Shown here: one piece after another, positions 1 to 13,400 of the stretch | Layout: each line of letters opens with the position of its first letter | How positions within the stretch are numbered: the first letter of the stretch is position 1 | Assembly (NCBI GenBank): GCA_013360585.1 | Contig: JABWBH010000007.1 | Span: forward strand, 1 to 64,000 | Direction of reading: 5' to 3' | Source of the DNA: Phycisphaerae bacterium | GTDB lineage: Bacteria; Planctomycetota; Phycisphaerae; UBA1845 | Length of the DNA stretch: 64,000 nt | Position numbers and translations under genes: made by a program | Notes under the pieces: model-generated | Database searches by the model: none | Seen by the model: only the letters and a program-made list of their open reading frames with translations | What the model was told of the DNA's origin: nothing

Positions 1-630
1 CCCCGTCTCGGCGCGCACGCGCGCCACGATGATGTTGGGCGAGGTGCCGACCAGCGTGATGGTGCCGCCCAGCAGCGAGCCGAACGCCATCGGCATCAGG
101 AGCGCCGAGGCCGGTGTGCCGTGGCGCCGCGCCAGCTGGAACGCCACCGGCATCATCATCGCCAGCGCGCCGATGTTCTTGACGAAGGCCGACAGCGCCG
201 TCACGACCGCCGCCGCAACCGCGCCCGCCCCCAACGCCACCACCCGCCGCGCCAGCAAGTACGTCATCACAACGTTCACGACGTACAACACCGCGCATAC
301 GCCCTGCGCCGCACGCAACAGACCCTCGGGCGTTTTCGTCGCATGAGCGATCCCGGCGCAGATCAGCATCCACAAAAAGCTCGACGACCCCTCGACCACC
401 TCCCCGTAACGGCCGAACGAAACTCTCCCGGTCTGCGCCAGCGTCCGCGCATAACCCAGCGTGATCGCCGAGTCATCCCACGTCTGATTCCGCAGATACG
501 CCGCCGCAGCCAGCCCCGCCGCACAGGAAAGGAAAATCAAAAACCAGGACAGAAGGTGATTTCCTCCCGGCGCAGGACCGCCGGAACCGGAAGGTGTCAG
601 CAGGACCGGGCCTGGGCTTGCGTCGAGCAT
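1..630 (-). CDS. Membrane protein cut by the left edge: GT-C glycosyltransferase N-terminus joined to an SLC13 permease segment
   Basis: An open frame runs from an ATG at 630 to the left edge with no stop (210 codons visible). Residues about 26-125 look like the N-terminus of a GT-C, dolichyl-P-mannose-type glycosyltransferase: one membrane helix, then WDDSAITLGYARTLA and YGEVVEGSSSFLW, matching the DDAxITxRYARN and VEGYTNFLW pattern of that family. From about residue 127 the same frame becomes an SLC13 (DASS/TrkA-C type) permease: ALSAFVKNIGALAMMMPVAF, then LLMPMAFGSLLGGTITL and VGTSPNIIVAR. A normal SLC13 protein has about 100 residues of helices before this point, and these are absent. The join lies near ARRVV (plus 238-252), which would fit either family. 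I read it as a fusion or deletion product, or an assembly chimera. It starts 84 bp after the fusA stop. Confidence 0.7.
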   Translation of the reverse strand, partial: MLDASPGPVLLTPSGSGGPAPGGNHLLSWFLIFLSCAAGLAAAAYLRNQTWDDSAITLGYARTLAQTGRVSFGRYGEVVEGSSSFLWMLICAGIAHATKTPEGLLRAAQGVCAVLYVVNVVMTYLLARRVVALGAGAVAAAVVTALSAFVKNIGALAMMMPVAFQLARRHGTPASALLMPMAFGSLLGGTITLVGTSPNIIVARVRAETG

Positions 631-714
631 CCCGGGACATGTTACCCGGAGACCTTCAGCCAACGCGCAACACGCCCGCAACTGGCCTCCTCGCCGCAAG
701 GCACGCCCAGCAGC

Positions 715-2787
715 TCACACCCCGACCAGTTGCTTCGCCTCCGCCGCCGGAACCGGAGCGTAGTCCGCCGGGGTCATCGTCGACGTCGCCCGTCCGCTCG
801 ACAGGCTGCGCAGCTTTGTCACGTAGCCGAACATCTCCCGCAGCGGAACCTTCGCCTTGATGACCCGGTCGTGACCGCGCAACAGCGTGTCCTGAATCTC
901 CGCCCGCCGAGCATTGAGGTCCGCCACGATCGTTCCGAAGTACGTCTCCTCCGTCACCACTTCGACGTTCATGATCGGCTCCAGCAGCACCGGCTGCGCG
1001 TTCCGCATCGCCGACGAAAACGCGATCCGCGCCGCGTTCTCGAACGCCAGCGGGGTGCTCTCGCCGTCCCGATGCTCAACCGCCAGGATCGTCGCCTTCC
1101 AGTCAATCACCGGATACCCCGCCAGCTCTCCGGACAGCGCCGACGATCGGATCCCCTCCTCGATCGCCGCCAGGTGCTCCGCCGGAAAATCAGCATCCTG
1201 AATCTGATTGAGAATCAGCGTCGCCGGCTGACCCGGTTGCGGGCGCCAAGGTCCCAGCTTCAGCCGCACCCCCGCGAAGTGTACGTTCCCGCCCAGCTCT
1301 CGCTCGAACCGCCCCTCCCCCTCGCCCACGCCCTGAATCGTCTCGCGGTACGCCACGCGCGGCTGCCCCTTGTTCACCTCCAGCTTCAGATCGCGCCGCA
1401 ACCGCTCGACCTGCACCTCCAGGTGCAGCTCGCCCATCCCGCTGATCAGCGTTTGTCCCGTCTCAGGGTCCGGCTTGACCCGGATCGTCGGATCCTGACG
1501 CTCCAGCATCCGCAGCGCCTCGATCAGTTTGTCCCGATCCTTCGACGACTTCGGCTCGATGCTCAGGCTGATGACCGTCTCGGGGAAGTGAATCGACTCC
1601 AGCAGCACCGGCTTGTGCGAGTCGCACAGCGTGTCCCCCGTCACCGGGTGCTTCGGTCCCACCACCGCCACGATGTCCCCCGCGTGCGCCACGTCGATCT
1701 GCTCCCGACGCCGCGCGAACATCCGGTACAGTTTGCTGATGTTCTCCTTCTCCCCCGTCCGCGGATTCAGCAGACGCGAGTTCGACTTCAGCGTCCCCGA
1801 GTAAACCCGCAGGAAATACAGGTCCACCGGCTTTTCCGCGATGATCTTGAACACCAGCGTCGCCAGCGGACCCTCCGGGTCGCACGCCAGCTTGTGCGTC
1901 ACCTCCCGCTTGCGCACGTCATGCGCCTCCACCGGCGGAAGATCTGTCGGGCACGGCAGAAAATCCACCACCGCGTCCAGCATCCGCTGCACCCCCACGT
2001 AGCGCAGCGAGCTGCCCACCAGCAACGGCTGAATCTGGTTGGTGATCGTCCCCTTGCGCAGCGCCGCCTTCAGCGCCGTCGGCGGAACCGGAGTCTCCGA
2101 CAGCAGATACTCCATCACCTCGTCCGAGAAGTCCGCCGCAACCTCCTCCAGCTCATGCCGCCGGATGTCCGCCTCATCGCGCAGCTCCGGCGGAATCTCC
2201 CGCTCCTCGAACTTCGACCCCAGCTCGTGCGGCTCGTAGTACACCGCTTTCATCGCCAGCAGGTCCACCAGCCCCTCGAACGTCGGACCCGCACCGATCG
2301 GAAACTGAAGGATCGCGGGCCGCCCGTGCAGCCGCTCCACGATCGACTCCACCGACCGCGCGAAGTCCGCGCCGATCTTGTCCATCTTGTTCAGAAAGCA
2401 AAGCCGCGGAACGTGGTACCGGTCGCATTGCTTCCAGACCGTCTCCGACTGCGGCTCGACCCCCTCCTTCGCGTCGAACACCGCCACCGCTCCGTCCAGC
2501 ACGCGCAGCGACCGCTCCACCTCCGCCGTAAAATCCACGTGCCCCGGCGTGTCGATCAGGTTGATCGTGTGCCCCCTCCACGGACACGTCACCGCCGCCG
2601 AGTAGATCGTGATCCCCCGCTCCTGCTCCTGAGAGTCGAAATCGGTGGTCGTTGTCCCGTCGTCCACCTCCCCCATCCGGTGCAGCTTGCCGGTGTAATA
2701 CAGGATGCGCTCGGTCGTCGTCGTCTTCCCCGCGTCAATATGCGCGGCGATCCCGATGTTGCGGATTGTGGATAAGCCGTCGGACAT
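715..2787 (-). CDS. fusA: Translation elongation factor G
   Basis: 690 aa, close to the usual EF-G length. The GTPase domain shows the P-loop AHIDAGKTTTTE (about residues 15-26), the switch I end QERGITI, DTPGH and NKMD. Domains II-V follow, with domain IV visible around GETIQGVGEGEGRFERELGG. EF-G translocates tRNA and mRNA on the ribosome and works with RRF in recycling. The segment before RGITI reads GTTTTDFDSQEQ instead of the common GxAxMDWMEQEQ, so it may belong to one of the EF-G paralogue lineages of Planctomycetota (inference). It is the last clear translation gene of the block, separated from rpsG by an inserted methyltransferase gene. Confidence 0.93.
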   Translation of the reverse strand: MSDGLSTIRNIGIAAHIDAGKTTTTERILYYTGKLHRMGEVDDGTTTTDFDSQEQERGITIYSAAVTCPWRGHTINLIDTPGHVDFTAEVERSLRVLDGAVAVFDAKEGVEPQSETVWKQCDRYHVPRLCFLNKMDKIGADFARSVESIVERLHGRPAILQFPIGAGPTFEGLVDLLAMKAVYYEPHELGSKFEEREIPPELRDEADIRRHELEEVAADFSDEVMEYLLSETPVPPTALKAALRKGTITNQIQPLLVGSSLRYVGVQRMLDAVVDFLPCPTDLPPVEAHDVRKREVTHKLACDPEGPLATLVFKIIAEKPVDLYFLRVYSGTLKSNSRLLNPRTGEKENISKLYRMFARRREQIDVAHAGDIVAVVGPKHPVTGDTLCDSHKPVLLESIHFPETVISLSIEPKSSKDRDKLIEALRMLERQDPTIRVKPDPETGQTLISGMGELHLEVQVERLRRDLKLEVNKGQPRVAYRETIQGVGEGEGRFERELGGNVHFAGVRLKLGPWRPQPGQPATLILNQIQDADFPAEHLAAIEEGIRSSALSGELAGYPVIDWKATILAVEHRDGESTPLAFENAARIAFSSAMRNAQPVLLEPIMNVEVVTEETYFGTIVADLNARRAEIQDTLLRGHDRVIKAKVPLREMFGYVTKLRSLSSGRATSTMTPADYAPVPAAEAKQLVGV

Positions 2788-2892
2788 ACGAATCTATCGG
2801 AAGACTATGCGATTCGTCCGAATCCGTCCATGCACGCCGATGACCGGGAGGTCGGAGAAGGCGACGGTAGATGCTGCTTGGGGGATCCGCTA

Positions 2893-3534
2893 TCACAGGA
2901 AATGCCACAAGACCGGAACAACCTCCCGTGCGTGCAGCATTTCAATCAAGTCTTCAGCGATCGGCAGTAACAATACACAAACCGTTTCAAACATGATCCG
3001 GTGAATCGATCGCGTCGAAACTTTGACCCACTCCACGCTCCGGAATTGGCGAAAGTCCGGTACGAATCGCGGACGCTTTTCGGCATAGTTCGTGTAAACT
3101 TCGCCGAACTTGCCCGAGAGTCTGTGCTCTTCAATCCCCGCCGTTACAGCGTGAACCGGAATCACGATCAGGAGGGTCGCCATCACCATCGGCGGGTTCT
3201 CAAAACATAGCCCGGCTCCGATCGACAGCAGGAACGTTCCGGTATAGAGAGGATGACGACAGAGGGAATACGGACCCTCCATCACCAGCTCTCGCGACTT
3301 CCGCCCGCCTATGTAAAGGATGGACCAAAGTCGAAGCCACAACCCGGCAACGATCACAAGGAACCCGATCGCTTCGATTCCGAACGCCGTCCACGACTGG
3401 GGAGACCAGTTCGGTCGAGTGAACACGGCCAGAAAAATGATCGGAAGAATTGCGATGCGGAGGAGAGCAAGTCGATGCCTGCGCAGCCACCCTGCGGCGG
3501 TCGTCACAGAAACCGAACTCTGTCCCGTCAACAC
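2893..3534 (-). CDS. Isoprenylcysteine carboxyl methyltransferase (ICMT/PEMT-like) family protein
   Basis: About 213 aa from a GTG at 3534, four bases after the rpsG stop; a second GTG at 3507 is also possible. The reading frame extends further upstream inside rpsG, but that part is out of frame with real coding and is rejected. Several hydrophobic helices are followed by the family signature GPYSLCRHPLYTGTFLLSIG and a C-terminal HRLSGKFGEVYTNYAEKRPR, the SAM-binding core of ICMT/PEMT methyltransferases (HPxYxG, EExxLxxxFGxxYxxY). The substrate cannot be read from sequence. Base composition is visibly lower in GC than rpsG or fusA, and a membrane methyltransferase between rpsG and fusA is not part of the classical str operon, so recent acquisition is likely (inference). 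Confidence 0.75.
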   Translation of the reverse strand: MLTGQSSVSVTTAAGWLRRHRLALLRIAILPIIFLAVFTRPNWSPQSWTAFGIEAIGFLVIVAGLWLRLWSILYIGGRKSRELVMEGPYSLCRHPLYTGTFLLSIGAGLCFENPPMVMATLLIVIPVHAVTAGIEEHRLSGKFGEVYTNYAEKRPRFVPDFRQFRSVEWVKVSTRSIHRIMFETVCVLLLPIAEDLIEMLHAREVVPVLWHFL

Positions 3535-3538
3535 CGGT

Positions 3539-4015
3539 TCACCACGCGAAATGCGCAAATGCCTTGTTGGCGTCCGCCATGCGATGCACGTTCTCGCGCG
3601 TCGTGAACGCCGTGCCCTCGCGCTTGTACGCGTCGAGAATCTCTTCCGCCAGCGCCACCGACGCGGGCTTGCCCTTCTTGCCGCGGGCGGCTTCGCGGAT
3701 CCACCGGAACGCCAGCGACTGCGCCCGGCGCGGACGCACCTGCATCGGAACCTGGTAGTTGCTGCCGCCGACGCGCTTCGACCGCACCTCGACGTTCGGC
3801 TTGCAGTTCCCGATCGCCTCCTCAAACACCTGCAACGGAGGAACGTCCTTGACCCGCTTCCCGACGATGTCCAGCGCGTCGTACATCACCCGTGTCGCGG
3901 TGCTCTTCTTCCCGCTGTACATGATCCCGTTGATGAACTTCGACACCAGCACGCTGTTGTACCGGATGTCCGGTTTCAACTGCTCGCTCGAATGCGTGAA
4001 CTTCTTGAACGCCAT
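3539..4015 (-). CDS. rpsG: 30S ribosomal protein S7
   Basis: 158 aa. The start is the ATG at 4013-4015, preceded by a strong GGAGAAGG Shine-Dalgarno; the frame continues 23 codons upstream but without S7 similarity. The conserved N-terminal KPDIRYNSVLVSKFINGIM, GKKSTA, the NCKPNVEVRSKRVGGSNYQVP core, RRAQSLAFRWI, and AFAHFAW at the C-terminus are all present. S7 is the primary 16S rRNA-binding protein of the 3' major domain and lines the E site. In E. coli it is also the translational repressor of the str operon; whether that holds here cannot be seen. Confidence 0.96.
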   Translation of the reverse strand: MAFKKFTHSSEQLKPDIRYNSVLVSKFINGIMYSGKKSTATRVMYDALDIVGKRVKDVPPLQVFEEAIGNCKPNVEVRSKRVGGSNYQVPMQVRPRRAQSLAFRWIREAARGKKGKPASVALAEEILDAYKREGTAFTTRENVHRMADANKAFAHFAW

Positions 4016-4122
4016 GCCTGCTGACCTTCTCCAACCGAACCCTTGTTCCACGTCCTTCCGGACCGCAAACCCCCGTCGGACCACCGACCCCCGGTCCGCA
4101 CGCTCAGCCGCACACCCGTCGT

Positions 4123-4758
4123 CTAAACCGATCCGCCCTCAGCCGCACGTCCGGTTCGTCGCGCCGTCCGGGCACACTGCACCGCCGCGACCGCCGCCGC
4201 CAGCTTCAGCCCCGCTCCGGGCAGAAACGGCACAAGCCCCTGCGCCACAGCCGCCGACGCCGAATCCAGCAGCACGATCAGCCAGGCGACGCCACAACCA
4301 AAGATAATCGTGGTCCCCGCCAACCCTGCAACGATCGCGGTCGCAAGCCCATCTCGCCGCCGCGAAAGCACGCTCACCGCCGGCGCCGCAATCACGAACC
4401 CCGCCAGATACCCCGCCGTCGGACCGAACAAGCCGACCGACCCCGGCGTGAAAAGCCCCCACGCGCCCCCGGTCGCGCCCGCCACAACCGACCCCGCAAC
4501 CAGATACGCCGACATCGCGATGCACGCCCGCCACGGCGACAACGCATATCCGCACAACAACACCGCCAGCGACTGCAACGTCACCGGCACCAGCAACCCC
4601 GGAACCCGAATTTGCACCTGCGCCGCAAGCGCCGTCAAAACGACGAACGCCGCGATCTGCGTGCCCGCGCTGACACGGTTCGCACGCGCAACCCCGCGCA
4701 CCTGCGCTACCGCAGCGCCGTCCGCAAAACTCAACCGATCTGACGCCCCCCCCGACAT
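4123..4758 (-). CDS. bioY: Biotin transporter BioY (ECF S component)
   Basis: 211 aa, within the normal range. The BioY core is clear: VQIRVPGLLVPVTLQSLAVL (the PVTxQ motif), GLFTPGSVGLFGPTAGYL (GGxGxPVF/GPTGGY region), about six membrane helices, and a C-terminal PGAGLKLAAAVA segment. BioY is the substrate-binding membrane subunit for biotin uptake, acting alone or with EcfA/EcfT energizing subunits. No ATPase partners or biotin synthesis genes are nearby. It sits between rpsL and rpsG, normally an uninterrupted pair, 32 bp downstream of rpsL and on the same strand, so it is probably co-transcribed. Confidence 0.9.
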   Translation of the reverse strand: MSGGASDRLSFADGAAVAQVRGVARANRVSAGTQIAAFVVLTALAAQVQIRVPGLLVPVTLQSLAVLLCGYALSPWRACIAMSAYLVAGSVVAGATGGAWGLFTPGSVGLFGPTAGYLAGFVIAAPAVSVLSRRRDGLATAIVAGLAGTTIIFGCGVAWLIVLLDSASAAVAQGLVPFLPGAGLKLAAAVAAVQCARTARRTGRAAEGGSV

Positions 4759-4790
4759 CCCTTGCCCGGTTCCTGTTACCTGTTGCCTTC

Positions 4791-5183
4791 CTACTTCTTC
4801 CGCCGCTTCACGCCGTACTTGCTGCGGCTGCGGTTCCGCGGATTCCCTTCCTTGTCGTTCTGCACGCCCGCGCAGTCCAGCGTCCCGCGCACGATGTGAT
4901 AGCGCACACCGGGAAGATCCCGCACGCGTCCTCCGCGCACCAGCACGATCGAGTGCTCCTGGAGGTTATGATCGATCCCCGGAATATACGCGGTCACCTC
5001 CTTCCCGTTGGTCAGGCGGACGCGAGTCACCTTCCGCAACGCCGAGTTCGGCTTCTTCGGTGTCTGCGTCTTCACGATCAGGCAGACCCCCTGCTTCTGC
5101 GGACTGCGCCCCAGATCGCGCACCTTCGATTTCTTCACCACGCCCCGACGGGGTTTGCGGATCAACTGGTTGATAGTCGGCAT
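4791..5183 (-). CDS. rpsL: 30S ribosomal protein S12, with Arg at position 88
   Basis: 130 aa. The ATG at 5181-5183, with a GAGGA Shine-Dalgarno, gives the canonical [12 protein letters not shown] start; the frame extends further upstream without similarity. Motifs are [12 protein letters not shown] (Lys43 retained), [11 protein letters not shown] and [20 protein letters not shown]12 shapes the decoding centre. In the usual GGRVKDLPG motif the lysine is residue 88; here the codon is CGG (plus 4920-4922), giving Arg88. K88R in S12 is a classical streptomycin-resistance change in other bacteria. Asp89 and Pro91 are normal. Confidence 0.96.
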   Translation of the reverse strand: MPTINQLIRKPRRGVVKKSKVRDLGRSPQKQGVCLIVKTQTPKKPNSALRKVTRVRLTNGKEVTAYIPGIDHNLQEHSIVLVRGGRVRDLPGVRYHIVRGTLDCAGVQNDKEGNPRNRSRSKYGVKRRKK

Positions 5184-5348
5184 GTATCCTCGCTCGTTCG
5201 ATCGCCTCGCGGAACGACCCTCCGCCCCGCCGCCCGACCGCTCCCGCGCCCCCTCGGCGCCCGCGTCAGGCAAGCCCTCCCTTATACCCGAACTTTCCGC
5301 CCTGACAACCCGCCAACCGGAAGTCCGCCTTGTTCGCTCCTCTCGGCT

Positions 5349-9827
<4,479 letters not shown>

Positions 9828-9896
9828 GTCCGGTGATCCCTTTCAATCCCCCGGCGCCCTTCCGCGCCGCATCGCAACCCCGCCCGCCATGACCCG

Positions 9897-10394
9897 TCAC
9901 GAAGTCGCCGCCGCCAGCATCGCCGCGCTCTCCCGTCCCCCGTCCCCGAACGAAAGACCCAGCGCCACCACCCCCGACAGCTTCCGGAAACCCAGCTCCT
10001 CGCAGAAATCCACTTCCGTCCCGTAAGCCACCGCCTCGATCCGCTGCACGCCGTAGTTCCGCAGCGCCTCGATCACGCCCCGCGCCATCCGCGCCGCCAC
10101 GCCTCCCGCATCGTGCTCGATCCGCGCGTCCTTCCGCGTGATCGCCGCCGGACCCTGGTACGCCGGATCCAGCTTGCACTCCGCCAGCCGCCCCAGCAGC
10201 CCGTCCGTCACCCCCCGCGCAAAACCGATCAGCACCCCGTCACGGCGCGCCGTCGCAAAACAGTGCGACGACCCGATCATCCGCGAAACCTGCTCCCGCG
10301 TCGGACGGTTCGGGTGACCGTGACGTTCATAAAACGCCAGCAACTCGTCCGCCCCAGGCCGGTCGTTCATCGACAGCGTGATCGACGCTTCCAT
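9897..10394 (-). CDS. GNAT-like N-acetyltransferase
   Basis: 165 aa. The first ATG (10392-10394) follows GGGGATGGGG; a second in-frame Met lies nine codons on. The fold suggestion comes from RDGVLIGFARGVTDG (beta2-beta3 of GNAT), the central region before VAARMARGVIEALRNYGVQ (acetyl-CoA-binding helix), and EAVAYGTEVDFCEELGFRKL, the common C-terminal 'xFYxxLGF' motif. The acetyl-CoA P-loop Q/RxxGxG/A is poorly preserved (ARIEHDAGGVAAR), so activity is uncertain. It lies 52 bp after rpoB and 69 bp before rpoC, in the same direction and presumably in the same transcript. The substrate is unknown; a role in modifying polymerase or ribosomal proteins would be speculation. Confidence 0.6.
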   Translation of the reverse strand: MEASITLSMNDRPGADELLAFYERHGHPNRPTREQVSRMIGSSHCFATARRDGVLIGFARGVTDGLLGRLAECKLDPAYQGPAAITRKDARIEHDAGGVAARMARGVIEALRNYGVQRIEAVAYGTEVDFCEELGFRKLSGVVALGLSFGDGGRESAAMLAAATS

Positions 10395-10446
10395 CCCCCA
10401 TCCCCGTCACGACCCGCGGCGATGCCCTTCACGCCGCGATTACGAC

Positions 10447-13400
10447 TCAGATCAGCATCGGTTTCTCGAGGTGAATGTTCATGCACAACCCGCGGATCTC
10501 GTTGCACAACACGTCGAACGACACCGGCGTTCCTGCCTCCAGTGTGTTCGACCCCTTCACCATCGCCTCGTAAATCTTCGTCCGCCCTTCCACGTCGTCG
10601 CTCTTGACCGTTAGAAGCTCCTGAAGAATGTGCGACGCGCCGTACGCCTCCAGACCCCAGACCTCCATCTCGCCGAAACGCTGACCCCCCGTCCGCGCCT
10701 TGCCCCCCAGCGGCTGCTGCGTGATCAGGCTGTAAGGACCGGTCGAACGCACGTGAATCTTGTCATCCACCAGGTGGTGCAGCTTGAGCATGTAAAGGTA
10801 GCCCACCGTCACCCGCTGATCGAAGTACTCACCGGTCCGCCCGTCGCGAAGCCGCGTCTTGCCGCCCACCGGCATCTCGCACAGACGCAGATCCTCCGCA
10901 CCCGCCCGCGCCACGTGCGCCGCGTCCTGCGACATCTGCTGCACGTGCGCGTTCGCCTGACGGATCAGCTCGTGAATTTCCTCTTCCTTCGCCCCGTCGA
11001 ACACCGGCGTCACCGCCTGGAACCCCAGCACCTTCGCCGCCCAACCCAGGTACGTCTCCAGAATCTGCCCCACGTTCATACGCGAAGGCACGCCCAGCGG
11101 GTTAAGCACGATGTCCACCGGCGTCCCGTCTTCCAGGAACGGCATGTCCTCCTCGGGCATGATCCGCGCGATCACCCCCTTGTTCCCGTGACGCCCGGCC
11201 ATCTTGTCGCCGACCGACAACGCCCGCTTCGTCGCCACGTAAACCTTGACCATCTCCAGCACGCCCGTCGGCAGCTCGTCCCCGCGCTTCATCTGCGACG
11301 TCTTGCGCTCACGCTCTTCGATGATCTCCTCGATCCGCGACCAGAACCGGTCCACCACCTTGTTGAGCACCTGCTCCCGGATCGACGCGGGCTTCACCCA
11401 CTTCAGGTCGCGCGTCCGCACCTGGTCGCCGAAATCCTTCACCTGTTCGAGAATGACGTCCTTGAGGGGACTGTGACCGACCTTCTGCCGCGTGTTCGGG
11501 TCGATCATCGGACCGTCCATCATCTTCTCGATTTCCTCGCACATCTGGCGGAACAGCGTCACCACCCGCGCGTCCTGCGCCTCCCGGTACGCCGCCACCT
11601 CCGCCTCAAGCTGCTTCTTCTCCTCGTCGGACATGTTCATCCGACGCGAAAAGTGCTTCGCCCCGATGACCACGCCCTCCTCGCCCGCCGGAAGCTCCAG
11701 CGAGTCGTTCTTGACGTCCTCGCCCGCACGCCCGAAGATCGCGTGCAAGAGCTTCTCCTCCGGAGACAACTCGGTCTTCGATTTCGGACTGACCTTGCCG
11801 ACGAGAATGTCCCCCGGACTCACCACCGTCCCCGTCCGCACAATCCCGCGCTCGTCCAGGTTCCGCAGCGCCCGCTCCGACACGTTCGGAATGTCCGCCG
11901 TGAACTCCTCCTTGCCCAGCTTCGTCTCCCGCACCTCCACGTCGTACGCGTCGATGTGAATGCTCGTGAACACGTCCTCGCGCACCAGCTTCTCGCTGAT
12001 CAGGATCGCGTCCTCAAAGTTGTAGCCGTCGAACGTCATGAACGCGACCAGCACGTTCCGACCCAGCGCCAGCTCGCCGTTGTACGTCGCCGGACCGTCC
12101 GCGATGATCTCCCCCGCCTTCACCTTCTGCCCGGGCTTCACCAGCGGACGCTGGTTCAGACACGTCCGCTCATTCAGCCCGCGGTATTTCCGCAACACGT
12201 ACTCGTCCGTGTCGTTCAGCACGATCCGCGAAGCGTCCACGTACGTCACCGTCCCGGCGTACCGCGCCTGCACGACCATCCCGCTGTTGATCGGCACCAC
12301 CTTCTCCATCCCCGTCGCCACCACCGGAGGGTCCGTCCGAAGCAGCGGAACCGCCTGACGCTGCATGTTTGATCCCATCAGCGCCCGGTTCGCGTCGTCG
12401 TGCTCCAGGAACGGAATCAGCGCCGCCGACACCCCCACCGTCTGCTTCGGCGAAATGTCCAGATAGTCCACCTGCTTGCTGTCCACCTGCGCCAACTCGC
12501 CGTAGGCGCGGGCGATCACCGCCCCCTGCTGCAGCCGCCGCTTCTGAGGATCCAGCGCCTCCGGCGGCGCCAGCACCAGCCGCATCTCCTCGTCCGCCCG
12601 AAGGTAGCTCGCCTTCTCGTCCAGCTTCCCGCTCTTGTCCACCTTGATATAAGGCGTCCGCAGAAACCCGTACTCGTCCACGCTGCTGTAGATCGAAAGC
12701 GACGCGATCAGACCGATGTTCGTGCCTTCCGGCGTCTCGATCGGACAGATCCGACCGTAGTGCGAAATGTGGACGTCACGCACCTCAAAACCCGCCCGCT
12801 TCCGGTTCAACCCGCCCGGACCCAGCGCCGACAACCGCCGCTCGTGCGTCAACTGCGACAGCGGGTTGGTCTGGTCCACCACCTGCGACAGCTCGCTGCG
12901 ACCGAAGAAAAACTCCACCGCCGAACTGATCGACTTGCTGTTGATGAGCTGCGCAATGCGCCCGATCTCGTCCGGGTTCTTCAGGCTCATGCGCTCCTGA
13001 ACCGTCCGGCGCAGCTTCAGGAAACCCTTCCGAAGCTCGTCCGAGCACAACTCGTCCAGCGTCCGCAGACGCCGGTTCCCCAGGTGGTCGATGTCGTCCA
13101 CCGAATACTGCGGATCCCCCGCCCGAAGGTGCAGCATGTACCGCAGACACGCCACGTAATCCTCCACCCGCAGCACCATCACCGACTCGTCCGAGTTGAT
13201 GTCCAGCTTGCGGTTCATCCGGAACCGCCCCACCTTCCCCAGGCGGTAGCGGTTCTCGTCGTAGAACTTCTCGTGAAACAGCTTCTTCGCCTTGTCCAGC
13301 GCCGGCGGGTTGCCCGGACGAAGCCGCGCGTAAATCTTCAGCAGCGCCTCCTCATGCGAGTGCGTGCTGTCCTCCGCCAGCGTGTTCAGAATGATCGGAT

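Noticed and set aside
121-2775. 884-codon plus-strand open frame opposite fusA
   Set aside because: It is a shadow of fusA, with an Arg/His/Pro-rich translation and no family similarity.
3535-3825. Upstream extension of the methyltransferase frame into rpsG
   Set aside because: Arginine-rich out-of-frame reading of rpsG; the methyltransferase begins near 3534 or 3507.
10630-12372. Long plus-strand frames opposite rpoB (also 12400-14217)
   Set aside because: Shadow frames with repeated Arg/Leu/His pattern and no domains.
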